This document shows, one piece after another, positions 1 through 7,874 of a stretch of DNA of 64,000 nt. Source of the stretch: Bacillus sp. NTK071 (lineage in GTDB: Bacteria; Bacillota; Bacilli; Bacillales; Guptibacillaceae); assembly GCF_017303315.1 (NCBI RefSeq), contig NZ_JAFKOI010000001.1:1-64000 (forward strand). The letters are read 5' to 3'. The translations under genes were made by a program, and so were the position numbers. The notes beneath the pieces are model-generated. The model had not been told where the DNA came from. It made no database searches and saw nothing but the letters and a program-made list of their open reading frames with translations. Position 1 is the stretch's first letter, and each line of letters starts with the position of its first letter.

Positions 1-710
1 CCTCGGTCACTTCACCCCCCAACTCGAACACAAAGACCGTGTTCAATTTGGGGGGGCTCCAGTGCCTGCCGGGTCTAACCGCCCACTTCCGCTTTTCATT
101 AGATCCAGCTGCAACTCGCAGAAACTACGATATTTCACTCTTTCACCAGAACACAAAAGGCGTGTTCTAGTTCAAGAGCTCCAATATCTCCGTTTCTAAA
201 CGCTCGTTTCCGCTTTTCGTTAGATCTAGCTGCAGTGGCCAAATCCTCCGGCTGTTTCACCCAATCGAATGAGACAAAAAGCGTCTCAGTCTCATGGGCT
301 CCAACATCCTGCGGATTTAAACAGGCCACTTCCGCTTTTCGTTAGATCTAGCTGCAGTGGGCAGCCTCTCGATCGCTTCACCTCCCAAAATGAACACAAA
401 GAGCGTGTTCTTTTTGGAAGGCTCCAGCGCTTTTCGAGGCTAACCGCCCACTTCCGCTTTTCGTTAGATCCAGCTGCAGTGGGCAGACCCTCGGTCACTT
501 CACCCCCCAACTCGAACACAAAGACCGTGTTCAATTTGGGGGGGCTCCAGTGCCTGCCGGGTCTAACCGCCCACTTCCGCTTTTCATGAGATCCAGCTGC
601 AACTCGCAGAAACTACGATATTTCACTCTTTCACCAGAACACAAAAAGCGTGTTCTAGTTCAAGAGCTCCAATATCTCCGTTTCTAAACGCTCGTTTCCG
701 CTTTTCGTTA
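1..710. repeat. Hairpin-unit tandem array, copy 1 (family C), truncated by window edge
   Basis: Six head-to-tail units start at about <1, 101, 222, 344, 466 and 589, with a period of 121-123 bp. Each unit has a near-constant linker (CTTCCGCTTTTCGT followed by AGATCCAGCTGCA) and a variable body that folds into one long imperfect hairpin, usually centred on GAACAC-loop-GTGTTC. The body types run Y-X-Z-W-Y-X. The Y-X pair at 1-221 is almost identical to the Y-X pair at 489-709, so a block has been duplicated recently. The last unit runs into the stop codon of the minus-strand gene at 708-1445. There is no convincing gene inside; the short open frames are by-products of the repeat. The same family recurs at 28034-28583. 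Confidence 0.9.
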
Positions 711-1445
711 TTTAAATTTAATCCCAGATTCTTCTACTTTGCCGGCTTCTGTTACTTCGACTAGTGTGTCGAGGGCTTTGTTTAGGACTTGTTTGTGTTG
801 TTCTTTGTTGCCTGGTTGTCCTACTGCGCTGCCGAATGGGAAGCGGTTGTAGAGGGAACGAGGGATGTTGACTTGTTCGCTGATTTCTTTTGACATTGTA
901 AGGGCAATTGTCGGGATGCCGTGTTCTTCAAGTACGCGTGCGACCAGACCGGCCGACTGTTGACAGACTGGTCATGAAGGGACCAATAAGGCAAAGTCTA
1001 CGTTTTCTTGAAGGAGTTTAGTAGCCACCTCTTTAGCTGTTACGTTTTTGAGTGGGTGAGGTGTTGGGATATAACCCATAAAGCTGTAGTGCGTATTGGC
1101 AAGTTCACCGATGCGTCCTTCTGATTGTAGCTCTTTCATCACATCTAGTGGGAAAAGGATGTTTGGATCTTGCCTTACATTTGTTTGGTCATAATGTTCA
1201 TGAGAAAAGGACACGTCTTTAAGATCTGTACTAACTGGAATTTCTCGATAAGATGGATCACCTAATCCATAGTTATCATTGAAAGGTGTCTGACCTTTAA
1301 CATATACTCCGCCAGTTGTAATGACGACGCCTTTCGCTTTGCTAAGATCTTTCGTGAAAGGTGTAAATGGGGCAGTTTCATTTTTTTCAAAACGAAATGA
1401 AGGCACCCAGTTCTGTTGAACGGCTTGTTCAACTTTTTCAATCAT
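708..1445 (-). CDS. Glycine/betaine/sarcosine/D-proline reductase family protein, candidate selenoprotein (in-frame UGA)
   Basis: Two open frames (972-1445 and 708-971) are in the same phase, separated only by a TGA at 972-974. Read through, they give about 245 residues, close to PrdB, the Sec-containing D-proline reductase subunit. The residues around the UGA read LLVPS-U-PVCQQ, a U-x-x-C redox motif as in PrdB/GrdB. Downstream sequence stays conserved-looking (GLVARVLEEHGIPTI). Starting at the G of the UGA, 942-973 folds into a ten-pair stem with one U-U mismatch, as expected for a bacterial SECIS. Start is the ATG at 1443-1445 behind AAAGGAGG. No other grd/prd subunit, selABD or tRNA-Sec lies in the window. 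The alternative is a nonsense mutation in a Cys homologue. In this family the reductases act on glycine, sarcosine, betaine or D-proline, but stand-alone members have no settled role. Confidence 0.75.
942..973 (-). promoter_or_regulatory. Candidate bacterial SECIS hairpin
   Basis: On the minus strand the bases just after the T of the TGA form GACCAG-U-CUG pairing with CGG-U-CUGGUC, enclosing a 12-nt apical loop that contains a GU. The six outer pairs are perfect Watson-Crick. Bacterial SECIS elements sit immediately 3' of the Sec codon inside the coding region and bind SelB; position and size fit. Loop identity is inference only. Confidence 0.55.
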
Positions 1446-1592
1446 GCTTACTCCTCCTTTCAATACAATGTAGTTTACCTTTTGGTTTTAGCATGTATGT
1501 ACAAAAAACGAAAGTAAAACGGCTTGACGAGCATAATTATGTCTCTTCTTCAATAGGATGAGTAGTAAACGAGTGAGGAGGGACAGGCCGGT

Positions 1593-1625
1593 ATGAAACA
1601 AAGAAGAATTGCCTGCAGCATATGA
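1593..1625 (+). CDS. Possible 10-codon leader peptide overlapping the next gene
   Basis: The best ribosome site here (GAGGAGGGA at about 1575-1583) is placed for the ATG at 1593, not for the ATG of the next gene. That ATG opens MKQRRIACSI and stops at TGA 1623-1625, overlapping the ATG at 1622 in an ATGA junction typical of translational coupling. It may be a coupling leader, or the true N-terminus of the membrane protein after a frameshift. Confidence 0.35.
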   Translation: MKQRRIACSI

Positions 1626-1825
1626 TCGTGCGCTTCTTCATTTTTCTCGTCGGTTTTGGACTCTCTGTTGCAGGTGGTGTGACGTTAATTCTTGAACTTA
1701 ATTTAATTATTATTGGACATAGTCTCATTGACTATTTCGTCTATATCTCACAAACACCAGAGTTATATTTATTTGCTTCAGGGATCCTAGTGGTTTGGTT
1801 TAGCGTGTATTGGCCACGTTTCTAA
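1622..1825 (+). CDS. Small two-helix membrane protein
   Basis: A 67-residue hydrophobic protein with two predicted membrane segments (about residues 3-28 and 45-63) separated by a short loop with GHSLIDYF, ending in VYWPRF. No named family is assigned with confidence; similar short two-helix proteins are common in Bacillaceae. The ATG at 1622 has no good ribosome site of its own and overlaps the stop of a 10-codon frame that does have one, so expression is probably coupled or the N-terminus is frameshifted. It lies between the divergent selenoprotein-like gene and a coat-like gene. Confidence 0.55.
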   Translation: MIVRFFIFLVGFGLSVAGGVTLILELNLIIIGHSLIDYFVYISQTPELYLFASGILVVWFSVYWPRF

Positions 1826-1936
1826 ATTAAGAAGAATTGCGGTTTCTCCGCTAATGTCCCTTCCCGATATAGCATATGACCATACCTTATACTGTAGGCA
1901 ATTATCATGATGCCCATCAGGAAAGGGAGGACACAT

Positions 1937-2236
1937 ATGAATAATTACATTCCCATGCAAGGGATTTATCATAGTGCTTATCCGGATACCAGACTATCTC
2001 ATGAAATGAGGCAGTACCCTTATGAACGACCATTTCCAATCATTGGCGCTGCTTTTGCTGGTGGTCTTGCGGGAGGTTTATTGGGAGCTCTTGTCATACC
2101 AGGGATATATGGCGGCTACGGCTATCCAGGAGGTGGGTATGGTTATCCTCCAGGTTATGGCGGCGGATACCAGGGCTACGGCTATCCAGGATATTATGGT
2201 GGACGACCGCCATACGGGTATGGTCCCTATCGTTAA
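1937..2236 (+). CDS. Gly/Tyr/Pro-rich small protein, possible spore-surface protein
   Basis: 99 residues. The N-terminal half contains a glycine/alanine hydrophobic stretch (about residues 33-57, AFAGGLAGGLLGALVIPG) that could be a single membrane helix. The C-terminal half is built of GGYGYP-type repeats rich in Gly, Tyr and Pro. Such tails occur in Bacillus spore coat or inner-spore proteins and in small membrane proteins; the function is inferred from composition only. The start is ATG 1937 behind GGGAGG, preferred over the upstream ATG at 1907, which has no ribosome site. A strong bidirectional terminator follows. Confidence 0.7.
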   Translation: MNNYIPMQGIYHSAYPDTRLSHEMRQYPYERPFPIIGAAFAGGLAGGLLGALVIPGIYGGYGYPGGGYGYPPGYGGGYQGYGYPGYYGGRPPYGYGPYR

Positions 2237-2260
2237 TGGAATGGAGAATGTCTAAGAATA

Positions 2261-2304
2261 AAAAATGCAAAAGCAAAGGCCTAATCACCTTTGCTTTTTG
2301 CATT
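2261..2304. terminator. Bidirectional terminator
   Basis: A perfect 17-bp inverted repeat (arms about 2263-2279 and 2287-2303) has an A-tract on one side and a T-rich arm on the other. It lies between convergent genes: the Gly/Tyr-rich gene (+) and the superoxide dismutase (-). Confidence 0.85.
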
Positions 2305-2307
2305 GTG

Positions 2308-3159
2308 TTAAAACGGTTCCCATGTAATCGTTCTTGCTTTCTCGAAACGTTTATTGACTTCTTCCCAGTTCACCACTTTCCACCAATTGTCGATATATTG
2401 CTTTCGGTTATTCTCATATTGAAGATAATAGGCATGTTCCCAAACATCAAGGGCTAGCAATGGAACAACGTCCCACTGGCTTAAATTCTGATGTTTCTCT
2501 CCCTGAAGAATTTCAAGTCTTCTCGAAACAGGTGACCATACGAGAATCGCCCAACCTGAACCTTCTACTTTATTAGCGGCATTTGTAAACTGTTGTTTAA
2601 ATTGATTAAAGCTTCCAAAGCTTTTTTTAATCTCTTTTACAATTCTCCCTGTGGGTGTCCCCCCATTTGGACTCATGATCCTCCAAAAAAGCGTGTGGAG
2701 ATAATGACCTGCACCGTTAAAAGCTAATTCACGTTCCCAATGTTTAATTAAGTCGAAGTTTTCGTTTTTTCTTGCTTCTTGTAAAGCTAATTCTGCTTTA
2801 TTTAAGCCATCTACATAGCTTTGGTGATGGATATCATGGTGTAGTCTCATAATTCGTTCAGAGATAGAAGGTTCAAGACTATTGTAAGCATAAGGGAGAG
2901 GAGGGAGTGTGTGACCACCTACTGGAACAGTTTGTTGTACTCTTGAAGCGGCTTGAAATTCATCATATAGTCTTTGCGCTTTTTTATAAACATTTTTATC
3001 AATTACTCCTGTTCGAAGTTCTAACTCCTGAAGCCATTCTTCTGTATTAGAAATTAATTTATTTTTTATTTCATTTGAAATGAAACTGGAAGTAAGGTGA
3101 TTTCGAAATGTGTAACCCCATGACAACAACACTTGTGTCCTATTCATATCCAAATACAT
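2308..3159 (-). CDS. sodF: Superoxide dismutase, Fe/Mn family, with N-terminal extension (SodF type)
   Basis: Converts superoxide to oxygen and hydrogen peroxide. The Fe/Mn SOD fold occupies about residues 84-283, opening with LPPLPYAYNSLEP. The metal ligands are visible: His in RLHHDIHH, His in GHYLHTLFW, and Asp and His in DVWEHAYY. An extra ~80-residue helical N-terminal part matches the length of B. subtilis SodF (about 280 residues) rather than the ~200-residue SodA. The start is unsure: ATG 3159 sits directly against the AAGGGGG ribosome site, whereas TTG at 3153 or ATG at 3147 has better spacing. It is divergent from the penicillin-binding protein gene. Catalytic ligands are complete, so activity is expected. 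Confidence 0.88.
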   Translation of the reverse strand: MYLDMNRTQVLLSWGYTFRNHLTSSFISNEIKNKLISNTEEWLQELELRTGVIDKNVYKKAQRLYDEFQAASRVQQTVPVGGHTLPPLPYAYNSLEPSISERIMRLHHDIHHQSYVDGLNKAELALQEARKNENFDLIKHWERELAFNGAGHYLHTLFWRIMSPNGGTPTGRIVKEIKKSFGSFNQFKQQFTNAANKVEGSGWAILVWSPVSRRLEILQGEKHQNLSQWDVVPLLALDVWEHAYYLQYENNRKQYIDNWWKVVNWEEVNKRFEKARTITWEPF

Positions 3160-3287
3160 TCCCCCTTATTAGACGTTACTACTATATGAAAGTTGTTAAT
3201 AAAATGTTTCTATCTCGTACATGATGTTTTTAATTTGAAACATTTGGGTAACAACCCTTTATGGGATTTGAAATAAGGGGGATTATT

Positions 3288-6050
3288 ATGGGGAAAAAAA
3301 TAAATGATAATAGCCGTGAGCAAGGTCAAACGAAAGTGAAAACAAAGAAACATTTTGCACGTAACGTTCTACTATTAGTTGCTTTCTTAATGATATTCGT
3401 TTTGTCGTTCGGTAGTTATCAAACTTATGCTTATATAGATAAAGCGCCAGCGCTTGAAGAAAATAAATTGAATTTACCGCAATCATCTACACTTTATGAT
3501 GCAGAAGGAAATAAAATTAAAGATATTGTGGGGAAGGAACACCGAAAAATAGTTGCGTTTGATGAGATTCCTGATGGTGTGGTCAATGCGTTTATTGCAG
3601 TGGAGGACGTTAGGTTCTTCGAGCATAATGGCGTCGACATTAAACGCATAGGCGGAGCCGTTATTGCGAACGTTAAAGAAGGTTTTGGAGCTGAAGGTGC
3701 AAGCACTATTACTCAACAAGTAGTGAAGAACATGCTGCTTGAACCCGAGAAGACTATGAAGCGTAAAGTACAAGAAGCCTATCTAGCAGTTCAATTAGAG
3801 AAAAAGTACTCAAAACAAGAAATTCTTAGCATGTACTTAAATAAAATTTACTTCGGGCAGGGTGCTTACGGGGTTGCAACTGCAGCTGATGTATATTTCA
3901 ACAAATCACTAGATGAATTAACCACAGGGGAAGCGGCTCTTCTTGCAGGTTTGCCTCAGAGACCATCAGGTTATGACCCATACAAGCACCCTGAACTTGC
4001 AAGTGAGCGACGCGCAACTGTGTTAAGTTTGATGGAGCAACATGGCTTTATTTCTGAAAGTGAAAGGAAAGAAGCAGCATCTATCTCCATAAAGGATATA
4101 ATTGTTGAACAGAAAAAACAGCCAACAACAAATGATGCCTTTATTGATCAAGTCATTAGCGATTTAGAGAAAGCTGGAATTTCCGAAGAAGCGCTTTACT
4201 CAGGTGGGTTAGAAATTTACACAACTTTAGATCAGGGCGCGCAAAAAATTGTGGACAATGCTTTGACAACTGATAGTGCCGTTAACTATCCAGATGATGA
4301 TTTTAGAGCGGGTATTTCTCTTTTAGATACACAAACAGGAGCAATTAGAGCTATAGGTGGCAACCGTCAAACTGGTGAAAATGATGTCCAAAAAGGCTTT
4401 AACTATGCTACACAATTACAGCGATCACCAGGGTCAACGATTAAACCTATCCTTGATTATGCGCCTGGTATTGAAAAACAAAAATGGTCTACAAATAAAC
4501 AATTTATCGATGAAGAACTAGAGCTTAACGGGAAAGAATTTAGCAATTGGAACGATGAATTTCAGGGGAGTGTTTCAATCCGTGAAGCATTGCAATGGTC
4601 TTACAACATTCCTGCCATCAAAGCATTTATGGAAGTTGGTGGAGAAGAGGCGCAGGCTTTTGCTAAAAAGCTAGGAATAACAATCGACAAAACGTATCCT
4701 TCCTATGCAATTGGAGGGTTCGCAAAAGGTATTTCGCCACTTCAGCTGTCGGGTGCATATGCTGCATTCGGATCAGGCGGTACGTTCCATGAACCGTATA
4801 GTGTAGAAAAAGTAGTTTATCCAAATGGAAAAGAATTAGCTTTAACATCCGAACCTAATCGTGTGATGAACGAAGGTACAGCCTACATGATAACGGATAT
4901 GCTTAGAACGGTTGTAGAAGACGGAACTGGTATGCAAGCAGCGGTAAAAGGACTCGACATTGCTGGTAAAACCGGAACAACCAATTTACCTGAAGAAATC
5001 CATGGCGATGGTACATCGGATGCATGGTTCTCGGGCTATACGACAAACTACACTGCTGCTGTTTGGACAGGCTACGATGAAACAACGCAAGAGAGCTACA
5101 TTCATAAGAAAGATGATGATATTGCCAAACTCCTCTTCCAACATATTATGAGCAAGGTTTCAGAAGGGAAAGAAACGGTGCCTTTTGAAAAACCTGAATC
5201 AGTCGTTGAACTAAAAATTGACAAGAATACTGGATTACGTGCGAATGAAAAAACACCGTCTAGCGAGATCATTAAAGAATTGTATTTCAAAGGTGAAGAA
5301 CCGAAAAAAGCTGTTATACCAGAACCGAAGAAACAGGAACCAGTAAAGAAAGAGAAGGAAAATAACTCTAACGATTCAAAACCGGATAAGAAACATTCTT
5401 CTGATCAACCAACTAAAGAACAAGAACCGGATAAAAAAGAATCGACTAAAGAAGATAATAAGGTAGATCAACCTGAAGAAAAACCTGATAAGAAAGAACC
5501 TGAAAAAGAAAAGAAGAAAGAACCTGCTACGGAAGAAGTAAATAAAGAACAAGATCCTGTAGAAGAAGAACCTCAATCGACAGATGGTTCAGAGCAGGAA
5601 AGCGAACAGGAAACTCAAGAAGATAATGCGGGTAACTCAGACGACACTAGTTCGGGTGACACCAATGCAGATAACAACGACGATGGTGGTAGCACTGGTG
5701 AAACTGATGAAGAATCTGATACCGGTAGTAGCAACGAACAGAGCGGAAATGGGAATACATCTTCCAATAACGGTGGAGATCAGAGTAGCGAAACAAACGA
5801 TAATAGCGGTAGCAATGAAGGTGGAGGAAATAACGAAGAAAGTGAAAGCAATCAGAGCAATGAGACAACAAGCAGTAAAGAAGGTAATGGCAAGAATCAA
5901 GGTAGTGGAGCTAAAGAAAGTACTAGTAATTCATCTAATGATTCTTCCAATGTTAGCATAAAGCAATCTTCCAATAATGAGGATTCTTCACAAACTGAGA
6001 CTGCTGATACGGAAACGAGTCAAAAGAAAAAAAGCAACACGAAATCGTAG
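3288..6050 (+). CDS. Class A penicillin-binding protein (bifunctional transglycosylase/transpeptidase, PBP1 type)
   Basis: Polymerises and cross-links peptidoglycan on the outer face of the membrane. About 920 residues: a short basic cytoplasmic N-terminus, one membrane anchor (about 22-45), a GT51 transglycosylase domain with the EDVRFFEHNGVD motif near residue 105, and a transpeptidase domain with SPGSTIKP (SxxK, about 380), SYN (about 437) and KTGTT (about 560). From about residue 665 the protein continues as a ~255-residue disordered tail, first Lys/Glu/Pro repeats, then Ser/Asn/Gly/Glu/Thr-rich, as in B. subtilis PonA but longer and more acidic at the end. Start ATG 3288 follows AAGGGGG; the ATG at 3261 has no ribosome site. 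The recU neighbour typical of ponA is absent, so it may be a second class A enzyme. Confidence 0.93.
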   Translation: MGKKINDNSREQGQTKVKTKKHFARNVLLLVAFLMIFVLSFGSYQTYAYIDKAPALEENKLNLPQSSTLYDAEGNKIKDIVGKEHRKIVAFDEIPDGVVNAFIAVEDVRFFEHNGVDIKRIGGAVIANVKEGFGAEGASTITQQVVKNMLLEPEKTMKRKVQEAYLAVQLEKKYSKQEILSMYLNKIYFGQGAYGVATAADVYFNKSLDELTTGEAALLAGLPQRPSGYDPYKHPELASERRATVLSLMEQHGFISESERKEAASISIKDIIVEQKKQPTTNDAFIDQVISDLEKAGISEEALYSGGLEIYTTLDQGAQKIVDNALTTDSAVNYPDDDFRAGISLLDTQTGAIRAIGGNRQTGENDVQKGFNYATQLQRSPGSTIKPILDYAPGIEKQKWSTNKQFIDEELELNGKEFSNWNDEFQGSVSIREALQWSYNIPAIKAFMEVGGEEAQAFAKKLGITIDKTYPSYAIGGFAKGISPLQLSGAYAAFGSGGTFHEPYSVEKVVYPNGKELALTSEPNRVMNEGTAYMITDMLRTVVEDGTGMQAAVKGLDIAGKTGTTNLPEEIHGDGTSDAWFSGYTTNYTAAVWTGYDETTQESYIHKKDDDIAKLLFQHIMSKVSEGKETVPFEKPESVVELKIDKNTGLRANEKTPSSEIIKELYFKGEEPKKAVIPEPKKQEPVKKEKENNSNDSKPDKKHSSDQPTKEQEPDKKESTKEDNKVDQPEEKPDKKEPEKEKKKEPATEEVNKEQDPVEEEPQSTDGSEQESEQETQEDNAGNSDDTSSGDTNADNNDDGGSTGETDEESDTGSSNEQSGNGNTSSNNGGDQSSETNDNSGSNEGGGNNEESESNQSNETTSSKEGNGKNQGSGAKESTSNSSNDSSNVSIKQSSNNEDSSQTETADTETSQKKKSNTKS

Positions 6051-6092
6051 TTTTCTCAGGTGCAAAGCAAGCTTTCCATTAAAAGAATTAGG

Positions 6093-6130
6093 ACATAGAA
6101 ATAGCCGCCATTTGGCGGCTATTTCTATGT
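6093..6130. terminator. Bidirectional terminator between the PBP gene and gerPB
   Basis: An 18-bp perfect inverted repeat (6093-6110 with 6113-6130) around ACATAGAAATAGCCGCCA. The stop codon of gerPB (6125-6127) lies inside the right arm, so the hairpin overlaps coding sequence. Confidence 0.8.
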
Positions 6131-6334
6131 TGGTGGCGCTAATGGTACGTAAGTTGTTGTTTCACTTTGTGTAGCTTCAAGTTCAGGAGCAGGTTCCGTG
6201 TAGGCACCCGTGTTATATAAATTTGAAAGTGGTTTAATAATACCTGCACTTCCAATTTGAAGGACTGAAGAATTCGAAATTCCTTCGACTCTTAATTGAT
6301 GAATAACGATGTTTTGATTCACAAAGAAATTCAC
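6125..6334 (-). CDS. gerPB: Spore germination protein GerPB
   Basis: 69 residues matching GerPB in its diagnostic stretches: an N-terminal hydrophobic strand, GISNSSVLQIGSAG, LSNLYNTGAY, TEPAPELE. GerP proteins are small, inner-coat-associated proteins needed for germinants to pass the spore coat. The start is GTG at 6334 behind GGGAG. In B. subtilis and B. cereus gerPB is second in the operon (A-B-C-D-E-F); here it is last, 14 bp after gerPF. The stop lies in the shared terminator stem. Assignment is firm; its unusual position is directly visible. Confidence 0.88.
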   Translation of the reverse strand: MNFFVNQNIVIHQLRVEGISNSSVLQIGSAGIIKPLSNLYNTGAYTEPAPELEATQSETTTYVPLAPPT

Positions 6335-6348
6335 GAATTTTCAGCTCC

Positions 6349-6564
6349 CTAGTTGTTAGCGGTGATATCTTGATCAGCTACGTCAGGATCAAGTGAGTTG
6401 GTTAAACTAAAGCCGTTGTTCACTACATGAAAATCGCCTGTATTAAATGCACCTGAACCAGCGTATGTTTTGGCAGTTGATTTAGGTGTTGTATTAAAGC
6501 TATCTCCAAAGTTAACGACGCCGCCCGCACTGTTAATTTTGACTGGTCCTACAATTGAAGGCAT
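6349..6564 (-). CDS. gerPF: Spore germination protein GerPF
   Basis: 71 residues of the GerPA/GerPF family: MPSIVGPVKINSAGG, VVNFGDSFN, SPKST-like PKSTAKTYAGSGAFNTGDF, and the terminal DPDVADQD signature. The VVNFGD and NNGF features fit GerPF rather than GerPA, as does the position after gerPE. Start ATG 6564 follows AAAGGATG; the upstream in-frame MQRMFI is not used. Likely made in the mother cell under sigma-K like other gerP genes (known family behaviour; the promoter was not resolved here). Confidence 0.85.
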   Translation of the reverse strand: MPSIVGPVKINSAGGVVNFGDSFNTTPKSTAKTYAGSGAFNTGDFHVVNNGFSLTNSLDPDVADQDITANN

Positions 6565-6629
6565 GATGAACATCCTTTGCAATGATCGTAATACCGTATT
6601 GTATGTCTGTTTATAACGATGCGTTCTTG

Positions 6630-7019
6630 TTATTCATGACTTTCGCTCGGATCGGTAAAAAACTGTCGAATGTTTTTAACTCTCGATTCTGACTGAATTG
6701 TTCTAGTTGACCCTACATGAATAACTCCTGAAGCTGCAACCCCAAGTACCTGAATGCTGTTTACTTTAATAACGGGATTCTCGTGAACTGTCACATGGTT
6801 AATGGCTTCTGTTAGAAGTGGAATTGGTAGTTGCTGGCTATAGATAGAAAAGGGTGAGAGGTCTTCATACTCATTTCCTTTAAAGATCGGCTTTTCTCTT
6901 TGTATAGCAAAAATCTTGGTTTCAGGTGTAATTTGATTACTGTCACCAATTTGCACTGTCCCAGAACTATCCACGGACAAAATGTTGATCCAGTTAACTA
7001 AAGAAGATCGACTATACAT
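6630..7019 (-). CDS. gerPE: Spore germination protein GerPE
   Basis: 129 residues, the usual GerPE length. Two repeats of the family motif are seen: SSGTVQIGDSNQI near the N-terminus and ASGVIHVGSTRTI near the C-terminus. ATG 7019 lies 2 bp downstream of the gerPD stop, indicating coupled translation; the longer open frame upstream overlaps gerPD out of frame and is rejected. The ribosome site is weak, again consistent with coupling. Confidence 0.85.
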   Translation of the reverse strand: MYSRSSLVNWINILSVDSSGTVQIGDSNQITPETKIFAIQREKPIFKGNEYEDLSPFSIYSQQLPIPLLTEAINHVTVHENPVIKVNSIQVLGVAASGVIHVGSTRTIQSESRVKNIRQFFTDPSESHE

Positions 7020-7021
7020 AA

Positions 7022-7198
7022 TCAAGATGATAGTGGTACGAAAGGTCTTGTGACAATTAAAGATTCTGGAGGAGTGTCGAAAATAGATGAGCAAGCAATC
7101 GATTCTGTATCACCTACAAGCAATATCGAGGAACTTGCTACAGCAGTTACCGTAATATTTCCCACCGAAAGGCCTCTGTTAATGACAGTGTAGTTCAT
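7022..7198 (-). CDS. gerPD: Spore germination protein GerPD
   Basis: 58 residues, exactly the family length. MNYTVINRGLSVGNITV, SSSILLVGDTESI and SIFDTPPESLIV are characteristic of GerPD. ATG 7198 begins 2 bp after the gerPC stop, behind AAAGGA inside the gerPC end; the TTG at 7204 is an alternative. Small, probably coat-associated, part of the operon needed for spore permeability to germinants. Confidence 0.88.
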   Translation of the reverse strand: MNYTVINRGLSVGNITVTAVASSSILLVGDTESIACSSIFDTPPESLIVTRPFVPLSS

Positions 7199-7200
7199 AA

Positions 7201-7803
7201 TCAATCAGTCCTTTTAGGTAAATTTTTAATGAAGGCTTCCATTCCATTTATAATATCTCGTTTTAATTTGTTCTCTATCTCTTCTGATAGTTCTTGTGGA
7301 GATGTATTAGGTGAACGGTTTGTTTGCTGATTAAGGTAATAATTAATTCGCTGATCTAATTGTTTTTGAATGTCATCTAAAATAAATTGTCTATAGGGAT
7401 CGTCAAGAGGATAATTGTATTTTTGCTCAAGTTCTCCTAGTTGTTTTAGTGCGCCATTCTGCATATATGAATTTACATTTTGCTGAATGGATTGTATGGT
7501 CTCTGGGGCTAGTGAAGGGGGATGCATTCCATTTGTACCATTCACTGTGAAATCCTCAAGCATATCAGCACCACCATTAGGGGTGAGTCCAATATTAAGC
7601 GTTCCATCTAGTCGTTCTATTTTTAATTGATCGAATTTGTATTCAATTTTTTCTATGTTCGTTTTTGGTGCTTTCGATAATTGTTCATAACCGTCCTTTA
7701 AATCATCTACCATATTTTCAAGCATTTTGATTCGATGGTTTTGTTGTTCAATGTGTTGTTGCATCCGTTGCAGGATCCCGTAAATATTATCGTTTGGATA
7801 CAT
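7201..7803 (-). CDS. gerPC: Spore germination protein GerPC
   Basis: 200 residues, matching GerPC. The N-terminal half is a heptad-like helix (about residues 8-45, RMQQHIEQQNHRIKMLENMV), probably a coiled coil. The middle carries LNIGLTPNGG, a strand-turn seen in GerPC; the C-terminal third is helical (DPYRQFILDDIQKQLD, EIENKLKRDI). ATG 7803 follows GGGAG. It sits directly after gerPA because gerPB, normally in between, has moved to the operon end. Confidence 0.88.
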   Translation of the reverse strand: MYPNDNIYGILQRMQQHIEQQNHRIKMLENMVDDLKDGYEQLSKAPKTNIEKIEYKFDQLKIERLDGTLNIGLTPNGGADMLEDFTVNGTNGMHPPSLAPETIQSIQQNVNSYMQNGALKQLGELEQKYNYPLDDPYRQFILDDIQKQLDQRINYYLNQQTNRSPNTSPQELSEEIENKLKRDIINGMEAFIKNLPKRTD

Positions 7804-7874
7804 TGACCACCAACTCCCGTATCAAAATGTATATTCTACTGTATGCGAGGGAACAAAAGTAGGTGAATGCCCTG

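Noticed and set aside
135-589. Several open frames inside array 1 (both strands)
   Set aside because: They follow the repeat period, lack ribosome sites and have repeat-derived composition.
1-710. Resemblance of the array linker to integron attC cores (GTTAGAT and GTCTAAC pair)
   Set aside because: No integrase or gene cassettes between units, and array 2 loses the GTT core (TCGTAGATCC), so the match is by chance.
5376-5900. Long antisense frames opposite the PBP tail
   Set aside because: Phe/Arg/Ile-rich translations are the mirror of Lys/Glu codons in a low-complexity region; not genes.
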